Part shown: piece by piece, positions 11,265 through 23,576 of the stretch | Layout of the letters: each line of letters starts with the position of its first letter | Numbering within the stretch: position 1 is the stretch's first letter | From: Viola odorata | Taxonomy: Eukaryota > Streptophyta > Magnoliopsida > Malpighiales > Violaceae | Length of the DNA: 64,000 bases | Direction: 5' to 3' | NCBI GenBank assembly: GCA_963691705.1 | Contig: OY829537.1 | Location: forward strand, 22,010,078-22,074,077 | Program-made: the position numbers and the translations under genes | The notes under the pieces: generated by a model | The model's input: only the letters and a program-made list of their open reading frames with translations | Told to the model about the DNA's origin: nothing | The model's database searches: none

Positions 11265-14200
11265 ATGACAGCCAGATCGGAGCCAGACCGGTCTACATTT
11301 TCCAATATTCCTTTCTCAACTCGCAGGCGGTTATTTCCTTTTGCTACTGTTGACCTCTCTATGACGACGCAATCGACTATCTCGGGACCTCTGGACCTCT
11401 CGGTTGGGATCGCCGGAGGATCTGATCTTTATACTCCTCTTTTGGAAGGATCTGTGCTTAACAATGCAAATCCCTTTGCTATGGAAATAGCGGCCCTTCG
11501 TTCCCGCTTGGAATATTTGACTGAAATGGCCACTAGAGTCACGCCTGGTGCTTCTGGATCTAGCGTTCCTCCTCGCGTCATATTTACACCATCTATTGTT
11601 GCTGATCGACCTTTGCCCCCGTTGTTTCCAGAGAGCCCCCAAGTGCCTTTATCCGCAGGAAATCCCCCGGTTGGTCATGTACAGCTCACTCAAGGAGTAG
11701 TAGAGGCTTATGTACCACAAATGCCGCAAAGACTTCCTCTGCAGGAAGACAGGCAGCTTGAGGCGTTAAGGAACCGTTGGGCCGGACGGAGGGAAGGAAC
11801 AAACAGGAGTTTATCTCCCGTATACAGTGAAAGATCCAGTAGCAGAAGATATCGAAGTCGTTCTCCCAGGAGTCGCAGTCGGTCTCCCAGGCGACATCAT
11901 ATACCTGAACCAAGGGAAGGAGGGCGACAAGGAGACATATCTCCCCCACGTCATGCGCGTGAGATTCTTGATGATACCTCAGGTCACCCTTTCAGTCGTC
12001 GTGTAAGACGTCACAGGGTCAGCAGGCGAGTGAAGCTTCCCGCTGATACTTATGATGGTACTAAAGATCCTATTTCGCACATCAACAAAGTGAAGGATTT
12101 CGTCCAGTTTCAAACCCACAGTGATGCGGCTTTATGTCAGATATTTGTTATGACCTTATCGGGAGTTGCTCGTCTTTGGTTTGAAGGTCTTCCTGGCGGA
12201 TCCATTAGTAACTTCGCACAGTTGGAATCCAAATTTCGGAGCAGATTTAGTACAGCAATTCCAATTCGGAAATCTGCCGCAGCGTTATTTGACATACAGC
12301 GGAAGCCCCAAGAGACATTGAAAGAATTTCTCAGCCGATTCGATCTGGAAATGTCATTAACGCCGGGCGTTACCGTTGATTTCGCCATAGAAGCTCTGAA
12401 AAGAAACTGCCATTATGGAAAACTGAAAGATGCATTGATGGTGGATCCTCCAATATCCTTGGACGCACTAAGACTTAAAGCCCATAATTATGCGAAAATG
12501 GAAGAAGAAGAAAATAGAAATAGAACATTTAATATGCCGCCTGGGGCACCTCACATCCCTGCCGCTCCCGCAAATCCTCTGGTTGACGATCATTACACTG
12601 ATGATTACGCTCGACGAAAAGATTACATCCCAAAGACCTACGATAAGCAAAAAGGAAATGCCTCGAAAGGAAGACAAGGTAGTTCCCCTCATCAGCGTCA
12701 AGGGAACGCTAACAAAAATCGGGCGTATGATCCGGATTTTCCCTCCTTGAATGTACCAAGAGCGGAGATCTTGGCAATAGCGGAACAGCGAGATCTTCCT
12801 ATCCGTTATCCTGCACCCACGAAACCTGGAGTGCTTTTAGGCAGAAGAGAAAACGCTTACTGTAAATTCCATAAAGCCAGAGGACATTCCACAGAGGCTT
12901 GCAGAGAATTAAAGTGGGCGATAGAACGCTTGGTGGAGGAAGGATATCTGGGAGAATTTGCGACTCAAGTAAGGGAAGATGCCCGAAACAATCCGATAAG
13001 AAGAGCGGCAGACGAACGACCAAGGCCCCCTCCAGTCCCACAGCCGGATAACGCTCCCAAAGGAAAGGGTGTGGAAACCTTCGCGATAGATGGCGACGAC
13101 ATCCCCATAATCAATATCATAGCGGGAGGGATCCCCTACGCAGATGAATCAGAACAGTCGATGGTGGCGAAAGGGGAAAAGCGTACGCGAGACGGCATGA
13201 CAAAGAAAGGTGGAGCAATAGACATACTTGATCGCATGATCTTATCCTTTTCAGAAGAGGATGAAAAAGGCGTTATCTATCCCCATAATGACGCCTTGGT
13301 AGTCACACCTGTCATCGCCAGTCATGGTATAAGAAGGACTCTTGTGGACAACGGGAGTGCCGTGAACCTTTTTTCGCTGGAAGCTTATAACCTCATGAAA
13401 CGCCCCCACGATGAGTTAACGCCTAGTAAGAGACCCATAGTCGGAGTGGATGGGACCCCTATCCCTGTTACGGGAGTAATCACCTTACCCGTATACTTCC
13501 GAGAAGACACTTACAAACGGTCAGAGAATTTGTTGTTCCTTGTTGTGGATCTGAATCTGCCCTATAACGTCATACTCGGACGGCCTTTCCTCAATCGCTT
13601 TGGAGCGGCGATATCACAAAAACATCTAAAGATGAAATACCCCTCCTGGGACGGGGTGGTATCGGTAAAAGGTGATCAGAAATTGGCGGCAGAATGCTAT
13701 TCGCTCATAACTCAGACAAGCTGCGATAGATACGTGTGTATAGCGGCAGACCCCTACGAGCAGGGTGATGAAAAGCGCGCTCAACCCCTTGACAAGATGG
13801 TACCCGTATCAGTGATAGGCAAAGAGGGAGCCAGCTTCCTGGTCAGCGATAAGCTCAGCCCAGCGGAAAATCTTCAACTGGCACGGCTGCTGAACAAAGG
13901 CCAAGGAAATTTCGCATGGAAGCCCGCCGATATGACAGGTATATCACGAGAAATAGCCGAGCACAGGCTTAACGTTGACCCTGACGCCAAGTCAGTTCAG
14001 CAAAAACGACGGGCGTTCTCCACCGAAAAAGCGTCGGCTGTGGAAAAGGAGGTTGTGAAGCTCCTTGACGCGGGTTTCATTCGCGAAGTACAGTATCCCA
14101 CTTGGTTAGCCAACCCGGTTCTTGTTCCTAAACCCAATGGAGACTGGAGTATGTGCATTGACTTCACCGATTTGAACGATGCTTGTCCTAAGGATTGCTA

Positions 14201-17088
14201 CCCGCTTCCTCGCATAGATCAGTTGGTTGATCAAACCGCTGGGTACGCATATCTAAGCTCATTGGACGCCAATTCCGGATATCATCAAATCCCTATGGCC
14301 CTAGAGGATGAGGAGAAGACCGCCTTCCTTACTCCTAAAGCCACGTATTGTTACACAGCGATGCCATTTGGACTAAAGAACGCGGGGGCCACGTTTCAGC
14401 GAATGGCAAATAAGATTTTTGAGGAACAAATAGGGAGAAATGTGGAAGCATATGTTGACGACATACTGGTGAAGAGTGCGAATTTTCATGATCACCTGCA
14501 GGATCTAAAGGAAGTTTTTGATGTGATGAAAAGGTATCGCATGAAGCTAAACCCCCGGAAGTGCATGTTTGCATTCCAGACGGGTAAGTTCTTGGGCTAC
14601 GTAGTTAGCCAGAAAGGTATCCAGCCTAATCCTTCCAAGGTTAAAGCTATACATGATATGATATCACCGAGAACCGTTAAGGAAGTGCAAAGGCTAACGG
14701 GCGCGTTATCGCTCTGGGACGATTCGTCTCCAAGCAGGGAGAAAAGTGCCTCCCCTTTTTCAAAGTCATACGACGGAAAGCCACGTTCGGGTGGACCCCA
14801 GAATGTGAGCAAGCATTTGTGGACTTAAAGGACTATTTATCATCCGATTTATTACTGACAAGGCCCGAGTCCGGCGACACCCTGTACTTGTACTTGGGCG
14901 CGGCAGACGAAGTGGTCAGCGCCGTCCTTATTCGTGACGATAACCACACTCATCGCCCAGTTTACTTCGTGAGTCATGTCTTAAAGGACGCGGAACTGCG
15001 ATATGCTCGTATTGAGAAAATAGCGTTCGCCCTTATACAAGCCGCCCGCAAGATGGACCGATACTTCCAGTCTTATCCTATCGTTGTACTTACAGACCAA
15101 CCCTTGAAGAGGATATTTCGAAAGCCTGAATCTTCAGGAAGAATGCTGATCTGGGCCCTAGAACTCGAACAATATGGTTTGAGGTACCAGTCCCGGCCGT
15201 CCGTAAAGGCTCAGGTCCTTGCTGATTTTATAGCGGAGTGTACTTTCACAGAGGACCCTTTGAGTGGTGTACCTGAAGCGGAATGGAACGATATGGATCT
15301 CCCGTTCCCAGAAACATATACGGATCTTTGGATCGTTCATGTGGACGGAGCCAAAAACCAAGAACTGGCGGAGGCCGGAGTCTTCATAAACGGGCCACAC
15401 AATATGCATATACGGTATGCTATTCGAATCTTGCAGCCTTTGTCCAATAACGCAGTCGAATATGAGGCGTTGCTAGCTGGACTCAGAATAGGAAGAGAGT
15501 TTTCTTCAAAGGGAAGGCGCGATACCGGCCAAACAGGAGATCTGCGTCTAAAAATTTGTAGAGACTCCAAACTGATAATTGACCAGGTCTCAGGACACTC
15601 TCAGGCTCGAGAACCTATTATGGTGCAGTACCTCTCTAAGGTAACGCGAGAACTAGTGGAAATAAAGAAAGAGGGCATGCAAGTCAGCTTCGAGCACGTT
15701 CCCCGAGAGGAAAATGCTGAAGCCGATTACCTTGCCAAGCTGGACGCGAATCCTGAAGCATCTATACCTAAAGATGTGTATTATCGTGAGCTATCGGTGC
15801 CGTCCTTCATGGAGGAACAAGCCTCTTTGTGTGTGAATGAGCTCGAAGATGATTGGCGGATTCCGGTAATAAAATACCTGATGCACGAAGAGCTGCCTGA
15901 CGGTAACGCTGAAAAGATGAAAGTGCTAAGACAGGCTGCTCGTTGCACGAATTATAACGGGGATCTAATTCGAAGATGTTTTTCTCACCCCGCCGCCAAA
16001 TGTATAACCGAACAAGAGGGCCTTCACACCTTACGCGAAATCCACGAAGGGATATGCGGAATGCACGCGTCAGGCGGCACCATGGCGGCACAAGTTTTCA
16101 GATCAGGATTCTACTGGCCCACCATACGAAGGGATTGCCACGATTATGTACAAGCTTGCCCCAAATGTCAGGAATTTGCTAGAATTCCTCGACGTCCAGC
16201 CACGGAAATATCGGAAATCATCGCCCCTTGTCCTTTTGCCAAATGGGGGATTGACATCCTGGGTCCATTTCCAAAGGCAAGGTCCCAACTAAAATTTGTG
16301 ATAGTGGCTGTGGACTATTTTACGAAGTGGGCGGAAGCTGAAGCGGTTGCCACAATCACGGCAGAAAAAACATGGCGTTTTTTCAAACATCAAGTTATCA
16401 TGAGATTTGGGGTGCCTCGTATCCTTGTCAGCGATAACGGGACCCAGTTCACCAGCCAATTCTTCAAAGACCAATGCTCAGAATTCGGGATTGAGCAGAG
16501 ATTCTCTTCCGGGCTCACCCACAAACCAACGGACAGGCAGAGGTAACTAATAGGAGCATCCTCAGCGGTATTAAGAAAAACCTAGAGGGGTCTAAGAAGA
16601 AGTGGGCTGATGAATTGCCATACGTGATGTGGGCATACCGCATGACCATAAAAGTTAGCACTGGAGAAACGCCTTTCGCTTTGGCTTTTGGAACTGAAGC
16701 CGTTACGCCAGTGGAAATTGGGGCCATGAGCCTACGGGTGGCTCACTTTCGTGAGGAACTGAACGAGGAACGGTTACGTGCTAACCTGGACGCGTTACCA
16801 GAGGTTCGAGAAGAAGTCCTACTGAAAACGCAACACTACAAAAGAAAAATGGCCCGTTATCATAACAGGCAGGTCAAAGAGCGATTGTTGAAAAACGGTG
16901 ACCTGGTGCTCCGAGACAGGCGAGCAACCGGACAACGTATGGGAAAGCTTAGTCCTAACTGGGAAGGACCGTATCGCGTAACCCACGTTGTCGGAAGAGG
17001 GGCCTATCGCCTGGAGACACTTGACGGTACGCCCTTATCCAACTCCTGGAATATCGCTCGTTTGAAGTTATATTATCCTAGAGTTTAA
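11265..17088 (+). pseudogene. Element C gag-pol polyprotein, two frameshifts
   Basis: The first ATG in frame is at 11265. Gag has an Arg/Ser-rich stretch (about residues 189-212, 'RSRSPRSRSRSPRR'), a capsid-like region from about residue 255 ('TYDGTKDPISHINKVKDF') and a short zinc-knuckle-like motif 'CKFHKARGHSTEAC' (about 532). Protease follows with 'LVDNGSAVN' (about 692). RT has 'YVDD' near 14450. RNase H lies at about 14830-15240. The archaeal-type RNase H starts near 15327 ('IVHVDGAKN', later 'NNAVEYEALLAGL'). Integrase has its zinc region near 16021-16190 and its core from 'WGIDILGPF' near 16245. Single-base losses near 14706-14712 and 16500-16530 change frame; beyond each, homology resumes at once. 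The last part runs 16615-17088. The RT and integrase catalytic signatures I could check are otherwise kept. Confidence 0.88.
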
Positions 17089-17198
17089 TTTTATCTGCAC
17101 TATTTGGATTATAACGACCCTAACCGTGGCTAACGCTCAATAGGAGAGTTTTCGTGGGTTTGTGGTTGCTTTTGTGCAGATAAAAAGGGGGGTACCCT

Positions 17199-17634
17199 GG
17201 GAGTGAAAAGTCCTATCCTTGTGATGGTCGGTCTTGATCAGATGGCCCACTAAGTGAGGGCACGACCCTAGTGTATCCTTGATTAGCGTCGGATTGAAAG
17301 ATCCTTGACGCCCCCGGGGGTGAAAAGTCCTATCCTTGTGATGACCGATCTTGATCAGATGGCTCACTAAGTGAGGGCACTGCCCGGTATCTTTGGGAGT
17401 GAAAAGTTCTTTAATGATAACCGATCTCGTGGAGACGGTACATCAAGACAAGACACGCCCCAAAGAGTTAGAAACTCTGTTTAGAAACAAGAATCCTATC
17501 TTAACGGTTGGGCTGGTGCAGCTAAACCATTAAGTAAGGACACGGTTCTAAACGAGAGGACAACGCCTATAAAAGTGAAAATTCCCTAGCCTTGTGATAG
17601 CCGTCCCGATCCGACAGCTCACGAGATGAGGCAC
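17199..17634 (+). repeat. Degenerate tandem repeats downstream of pol in element C
   Basis: A unit beginning GGGAGTGAAAAGTCC and ending in CACTAAGTGAGGGCAC occurs at 17199-17263 and again, about 117 bp on, at 17316-17380. Weaker copies start near 17395 and 17571. Tandem repeats in this position are known for the Tat/Ogre group. The bases between pol and the repeats (17089-17198) and after them (17635-18191) show no gene. Confidence 0.75.
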
Positions 17635-18191
17635 TTAGAAAGGCCGAACGAGAGATAAGGGAAACGTGAAGGATCGCGTAATTCCAGCTAGTAACCGGAT
17701 GAGTAATCCCTGGCGAAGTATAGAGCCGAGGGAAAACGCGATTCGAAACGGGTTCCGTGATAAAGCCTAATGATGGCAGCGAACAGGCTCCTACGGGTAA
17801 TCACTATCTCTCAAATCTCATTTTGTTACTGATGATCTACAATTAGAAATGTGCAGAATACTTCTGAGCAGCGGAAGGAGCGGTGGTCATGATACCGATA
17901 GGCTTATCGAAAGGCCAACCCGACATAGATCTTGGTCATCTCGGTATAAATACCAAGGATCTGCTCAAGAAAGTAAATGCACCGTGAGGATAAGGCAACC
18001 TCAGTGACGAGAGAAGTCTCGCGATGAGAAAAATAAAAGAGGAATATCGATAAAGGGATTGTCTAGAAATATTAAAGGCATCTCAAGGATTTACAAAGAT
18101 TCAATGTTCAAAATATTTATGCTGCAAAGACAAAAGACAAAAGCCAAGCGATATTTGATCGCTGGAGGGAACGGCAAAATATCGCGACACA
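17635..18191. other. Non-coding stretch of element C
   Basis: There is no ORF with recognisable content. It continues the same style of sequence as the tandem repeats (GATAACC/CCGAT words). It ends at the stop codon of antisense gene 1 and so must also hold that gene's 3' untranslated region. Confidence 0.4.
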
Positions 18192-19322
18192 TCAGCTCTC
18201 GGGGTCTTTTCGTTTCCAGCCCGCTGCCTTGGCTTGGCGATAGCCTGCCTCGTTGATATGGGCAGAACTCTGTAGAAAGGCTTTCGCGACATCTTCGCCC
18301 TTGTACGCATCCACCCCATGAATTTCTTCGAAACACTTAACTAGAACACGGGCGGTCTGTTCAGCATGCCACCAGCCCATATCGACTGACTCTTCCGCCA
18401 AAGCTGCCTTCTCCTTTTCTAAAGAGGACTTCTCATTCTCCAAAGCAGTCACTTTGGCCTGTTCCTCAGACAAAGCCGTTTCCAGAGCGGAATGCTGTTT
18501 CTGTAACTCGTGGTGAGCCAGCAATATCTTGGCACGATCTGCCAACACCTTTTTCCTTTCATCTTGCTCCTTGGACAGCTCCGCCGAAACAGAACGGAGG
18601 GAAACAGTCCGATGCTTCATCTCCTCCGCCCAGTAGTGAAATTTCATCATATTGGAGAAAAGGCTAGCACGGAAGGAGTTCACTTGGTCATCTTCCGCCT
18701 GGGAAAGGAAAGTTTCCCGTACTACAGATGAGGCCAGAATTTGAGAAGCCAGCAGGGCAGAAACCTCATCTGAACCATCGCCCCCGATGGCTGCCAAACC
18801 ACGGGTACGGAAGTCGAACAACTCAACCTGATGGGTCGCTTCGCCGAGCCCATTTAATGGACAAAGATCCGCCACAAAATTGAAAGAGGTTCCGTCTTCA
18901 TTATAGCATTGCCGCCAAGGAATGCTAGAGGGAACGAAAGCCAGAGGACCAGGGGCGCGAACCTGTGAAGAAGAACTGCCCGGGGGCAGGAAGGTACCAT
19001 GAGGCTGATAGCCCGAAAGGTCCTGCAAGACGTCTTGATAGCCTAAAGAAGAGGAATAATGATGCACAGGCCCACCAAAGGAACTGGGCGAAGCACCAAA
19101 GGGGTCCGCACCGCCTAGGTTCCCCAAAACTTCCGCGGAATGTCCACCTGGAGGAACCACTGCGGAATTAGGAACATTAACGGAACCACCTTCCCCCGCG
19201 ATGTTAGAGGAGGGTATGTTCTCATCCTCGCCTTCTATCCGGGCCCTCTTCGCGGAACCCCTCAGCACATAAGTGAGATTCATATCGCCTGAAGGAGCGG
19301 AAGCAGTAACTACAACGGCCTC

Positions 19323-19396
19323 CTGCAAGGAGTACAAATTGAGAAAAAAGAAAAATAGATCAAATGACGAAAGATATTGAGGCACAACACGCTTAC
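19323..19396 (-). other. Second intron of antisense gene 1
   Basis: The donor GTAAGCG and the pyrimidine-rich acceptor ending TTGCAG flank 74 bp. Removing it keeps the frame from the Ser/Pro-rich middle exon into the long third exon. Confidence 0.7.
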
Positions 19397-19743
19397 GGTA
19401 GCGGTGTTGAGGGAAGGTAGTGCCTCAGAAGAACCCGCAGCGTCGGGAGAAGGAGTAAGAGTGGCGATACTCCATGTTCTTTTCTTCTTTTTTCCTCTGG
19501 CAATGGCCTTAGGGGCCTGAGAAGACGAGGGAGCAGCAACGGTCACGATGGGAACACCTTCAGGGATGTCAGTATCCCCTTCGCCAACTGAGGAGGAGGA
19601 TACTTGAGCGAGATTCGCGGAAGTAGCCGGAAGCTCAGAAGGATTATCAGTGGCCTCTGAATCGAGCTTTTCCCTTTCTTCTCTATTATGAGCTCTCCTT
19701 AAGCGTCTTCTTACGCTTTCGGGTTTATAATCAGGATCCGTCG

Positions 19744-19811
19744 CTGCAAAATCACAAAATAACGTCAGCGTTAGTATTAGTGATGAAAGGGAAAGGTAGC
19801 GCGATACTCAC
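19744..19811 (-). other. First intron of antisense gene 1
   Basis: The donor GTGAGTATC follows codons reading 'ECVR', and the acceptor is TTTTGCAG; the intron is 68 bp. Gene 2 has its intron at the same place in the same conserved 'ECV' context, so the intron predates the duplication. Confidence 0.72.
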
Positions 19812-20523
19812 GTCTAACGCACTCCTGAATGGCCATTCTGCAGGCCGTGAGTCGAATATGAACGCTGATCTCCAGTTGGAGTAAGGTGTTTAACCATCCT
19901 TGTTCACGAGCGGGAAGTGTCCCTGGTCGACTCCAAACGTCATCTTGGACGTCCTGGTTGAACCCAGAACGCCACTCGGGACCAGGAGTGTCAGGAAAAT
20001 TTATCAGAAAGAACTCCTTTTTCCAAGCCTCAACAGAAGACTCAATATGGAGCAACTTCCAAGTAAAAGACTTGAGAGAATCATCGTCAAAGCGAGGCGA
20101 TATAGTTATCACACCCCGGCACTTCATCAATTTAAAAAGGGATCTAAGCAGCAAAAGAGAAGGGGAAGTGATCCCCTTATATCTACAGAGTTCCAAAAAA
20201 GCATAAACACAGCAATATGCATTTGGGGCTAACTGGGCAGGATTGAAATTGCCAGCAATAAGCAAACCCTTGACGAAAGAATCGATAGGGAGCCGGAAAC
20301 CTTAGCGAAACATCTGGGCATATAACACCCTTTGATTGCCGGTCAGAACGTTGTTTAAACGAACTGACCCAGGGGCAACAACAGCTTGGTAACCGTCAGG
20401 AATAACGGCACCGTGAGTAGCCAAATGCTCCTGGAGAATGGCCTCCGTGGTAATAACACTGACCGTGGTATCCATCTTCTTCTCATCGATGGATTTTGAC
20501 TCAGAACGGCGAGTCTTTGCCAT

Positions 20524-21135
20524 GACAGGGCTAAGGAAATAGAAATGAAGAAGACGAGGGAAAGGAAGGGAAATACCTTTGAAAGGAAAGAACTTCGAAA
20601 GCCTTGAATGGAGGTGAGAAGGACAAGACGGCCGAGAGATAATATGAAAAAGTGGAGTGAAAAAGAAAAGGGAAGAAATAAAGAGGGTTTATAACCCTAG
20701 TAATTAAAAGGAAACGACGGATGCTGCAGTCGTTGTGTCGAAGCGGCATAAGACTCAAGCAATGAGTATGACTCTAGAAGAAGCGCGACAAACGCTTCGA
20801 TCTTGTTAAAATTTCTAAACACGCTAAGGTGAAGCGGCAGAAGAAACGAACACGTGTGTCTGCACCATCATGACTTTTCCCGCGCACCGACGGAAGGGTC
20901 GCGAGCATTAAATGCTCTGAAAAGTAGATGTGACTTTTTGATAAAAAGCAAAAGCGATATCACAAGAAAGGAAATAATGCAAATCGGCGTTGAATAAAAG
21001 AACAGTTCTCAAGACAGTACAAGAGAGCGAAATAAAATAAGATATCGCCCGAAGAGCAAGGTACCGATATCGCCGCGCGATAGGACGTTATTACAAGACA
21101 TGGAAAACAAATAGCAATGTTCTTCAATGGATCAA
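20524..21135 (-). other. Promoter/leader of antisense gene 1 and spacer to gene 2
   Basis: There is no gene. The minus strand holds the leader of antisense gene 1 with its TATA-like box, and the 3' end of antisense gene 2. GCGATA/TATCGC copies occur at 20954, 21044, 21068 and 21077. Confidence 0.5.
20686..20694 (-). promoter_or_regulatory. TATA-like box upstream of antisense gene 1
   Basis: The minus strand reads GGGTTATAAACCC, with the TTATAAACC core about 165 bp before the ATG at 20523. Confidence 0.5.
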
Positions 21136-23378
21136 TTAAGAGTCATCGCATGCCTCGCCGTCATCATTCCCTTGCTTTTCCCCAGAAGGGGGAAAACCCC
21201 TTTCGCCTTCGCTAAGATCTTTAATTTTTTGGGAAGCGTAATCGGCCAGCATGGATGAATCGACGGCGCCTCGGATATGGAGATCCATAAATCCTGCGAT
21301 ACAAACCTCGATGGTCTTATTCTTCCACCAGGCTATCCTCGAAGGAACTTTGGCCAAATCGGCATCGCGAGATGACAACTCTTCACGGAGGAAGACGTTC
21401 TTTTTATCAGCCACCACCAGTTCCGCCTCCATTAGCTCTGCTCTCGCTTTCCCCTTCGACTTCTCCCGAGAAAGTTCAGCGCGACAATCCTCCAACTCCG
21501 CCCGAGTTCGTTCTTGCAACTGCGATAGCTCATTCGCCTTCGCCAAGGCCGCGTCTAATTGTTCCTGCAAATCCGAAGAGGGTCGAGTTTTGTTACGCTG
21601 GTCTTCAAGAAAATAATGAAATTTCCGAAAGCTAGCCAGCATGTCGTTCATGAGGTGTGACTGTCGTGTCTCGGGAGCATGCTGTAAAAACTCTTCCCTG
21701 TCTCTGGAAGAAGTAAACATCTGTCCCACTATGGGACCCACGGGCTCTTCTCGCGATAACGGATCCGATATTCCTAAGGCACGAAGCCCGTCAGTGCCGA
21801 AAGAGGACAAATCCAGCTGATACCCAGTGGGGCCCTGGGACCTCTGAGGAGAAAGGTTGGCGATATAAGGAGGGGAACAACTTTTTGCGCAATCACCAAC
21901 GCCCGAAATTGAAGACAGAAATAAAAGAGGAGGCTTCCGTGGGAGAAATTCAGGAGGAACGCTTAAATTCGAAACCGGTAGGGTTGCCTCTGGGATAAAA
22001 GAACCTATCGGGGAAGCAGGATGGCCCGACGACAAAGGAGAGGTCGCGGCTGCCGAGGTCTCATTGTTTTCGATAGAAACGGCGGAAGGCACCCTGATAG
22101 CTTTGATATTTTTCACCACTTGGGAAGTACTCGCGGCATGAGAAGCGTTAATATTCTCAGGGGGGACCGCGTTAACTCCCTTCAAAGGGGGAACTGGGGG
22201 GTTAGTTTTCTCTGTGCGAACCTTCTTTACGAGACGCTCCGTCTCTTCTGCAATTTCTTCGCTATCGTCCTCAGCCGATTCCGCCGTGTCATCATTCCTC
22301 CTCGACCTAAGTTTCATCCTTTGGGCAATAGTAGCATGACGTAATTCAGGACCAGTGTCCATGCTCTCGCTATCGCTGTCGATTTTCTCAAACACAGGAT
22401 CGCCTTGAGCTACCCTCTTGCCACGGGACGGAAGCCAATTTTCAAGGAAACAAGAAGGTCGAGTGGAGGCTCTGCGAGTTGTGACGGTTTTAGTCCTTTC
22501 CCTTCCAGGCGGAATGGGTGGGCGGCGGGAATTTTCAGGCGGAGGAGAAGGAGGCAGCGACTGGAGAGGTGTTACGTTCAAAGGGGCGTCACTTTCCCCA
22601 GAAGAACTACTCTCAGCGTTACCTGCCAACAAAACATATTAGCAAATTAAGAAGATTGAAGCGATAAAGAAGAAAAAGGAAACTCACCCACAACGCACTC
22701 TGACAAGGGCCTGAACCGAGCAAACTCCCGGATACGGAAAGACCCTTCTATTTCTAACAAGGCGCTAACGTTGGAAACATCCTGGCTTGACAGCGCTTCC
22801 AGTCTTTTCCAAACGCCACTATTGATTTTTCGATTGAAACCCCCGCGCCAGAGTCGTGACGGCAAACGAAGGGTGAAAAAGCCAGACTTCCAGTCATCTA
22901 CGCGTTCCTCAAAACCTTGAAAGTTCCGCCAGAACAGTTGCACAATGACATCATCCCATCTGGGGGTAATATCTACCAGGCAGTCGCGACAACTCAAGAC
23001 AAAGAACGTGCGGAATAGATCAAGCGATGGAACAAATATACGCTTCATCTCGCACGAACGAAGGAAAGCGTAAATACCACACCAAGAGGGTGGAGTGATC
23101 TGGACGGGATTAAGGTCATAATGATCTAGCAGTTTCAACAGAGAAGCATGGAGTGGGAAACGGAATCCGTAAGTAAACATCTTGAAATAAACTAACCGGA
23201 ATGTTCCCCACATGGCGTCAGGCAGCCGAGTGTCCTTCAAAGAGACAAAAGGGCGATAGCCCGTGGGAAAAGTAATACCACTCTCCTCTAATTCAACCCT
23301 CAAAACCTCATTACAATTGAATATGCTGCGAGTTCTCCTAGCTTCGGGATCTATGGGGTTTTCAACAGTTGAAGACAT
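21136..23378 (-). CDS. Antisense gene 2 of element C: intact spliced PF04195-like protein with coiled coil
   Basis: The ATG at 23378 starts 'MSSTVENPIDPEARRTRS'. Exon 1 is 23378-22688, the intron is 22623-22687 (65 bp, donor GTGAGT, acceptor TTGGCAG) and exon 2 is 22622-21136. The joined length is 2178 nt, giving an uninterrupted 725-residue protein. The N-terminal domain (about residues 35-230: 'YGFRFPLHASLL', 'NPVQITPPSWCGIYAFLRSC', 'ITPRWDD') resembles the PF04195 'putative gypsy type transposon' family and is paralogous to antisense gene 1. A long Ser/Pro-rich linker with basic patches follows, then a coiled coil (about 560-660: 'LQEQLDAALAKANELSQLQERT' in part) and an acidic end. It is intact although gag-pol of the same copy is frameshifted. 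The role is unknown; regulation of the element's own transcription or silencing is speculation. Confidence 0.8.
22623..22687 (-). other. Intron of antisense gene 2
   Basis: It runs 65 bp with donor GTGAGTTTCC and acceptor TTGTTGGCAG. Its removal joins 'SECVVG' to 'NAESSSSG' in frame. It matches the first intron of antisense gene 1 in position. Confidence 0.75.
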
Positions 23379-23567
23379 AAGGGACAGGGAAAGTAAATCT
23401 ACGGCGGTAGAAGGAGTAAATACCTGGAGCAAAAAGCCAGTGAGCCGGTCGCCGGCACCAGTGAGCGGTCGCGGTAAAACCTCTCGAAGAAAAGAAGTGC
23501 AGAAGAGAGAGGAAATGTGCAAAAACTCAAAATAGTAGCAAAAGCAGTAAAAGAGAGAGATGATTTC

Positions 23568-23576
23568 CTTATAAAG
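23568..23576 (-). promoter_or_regulatory. TATA-like box upstream of antisense gene 2
   Basis: The minus strand reads TTTATAAGG, about 190 bp before the ATG at 23378. Confidence 0.45.

Larger units (their letters stand above)
18192..20523 (-). pseudogene. Antisense gene 1 of element C: spliced, PF04195-like protein with coiled coil; one stop
   Basis: ATG at 20523. I infer three exons: 20523-19812, 19743-19397 and 19322-18192. The introns are 68 and 74 bp (donors GTGAGT and GTAAGC, acceptors TTGCAG). The joined length is 2190 nt, exactly 730 codons, and the frame stays open except for one TAA at 20302-20304. The N-terminal domain ('GFRLPID', 'NPAQLAPNAYC', 'ISPRFDD', 'EWRSGFNQ') is paralogous to antisense gene 2 and resembles the 'putative gypsy type transposon' family (PF04195, Transposase_28) often found on Tat elements. 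A basic patch (RGKKKKRTW) follows. The C-terminal 150 residues are a Glu/Lys/Leu-rich coiled coil ending in a small basic tail. Gene 2 has Tyr where gene 1 has the stop. Function is unknown. Confidence 0.78.

Noticed and set aside
14700..14828. Programmed frameshift between RT and RNase H in element C
   Set aside because: No slippery heptamer or structure is evident, and a similar loss occurs near 16510; ordinary single-base losses explain both.
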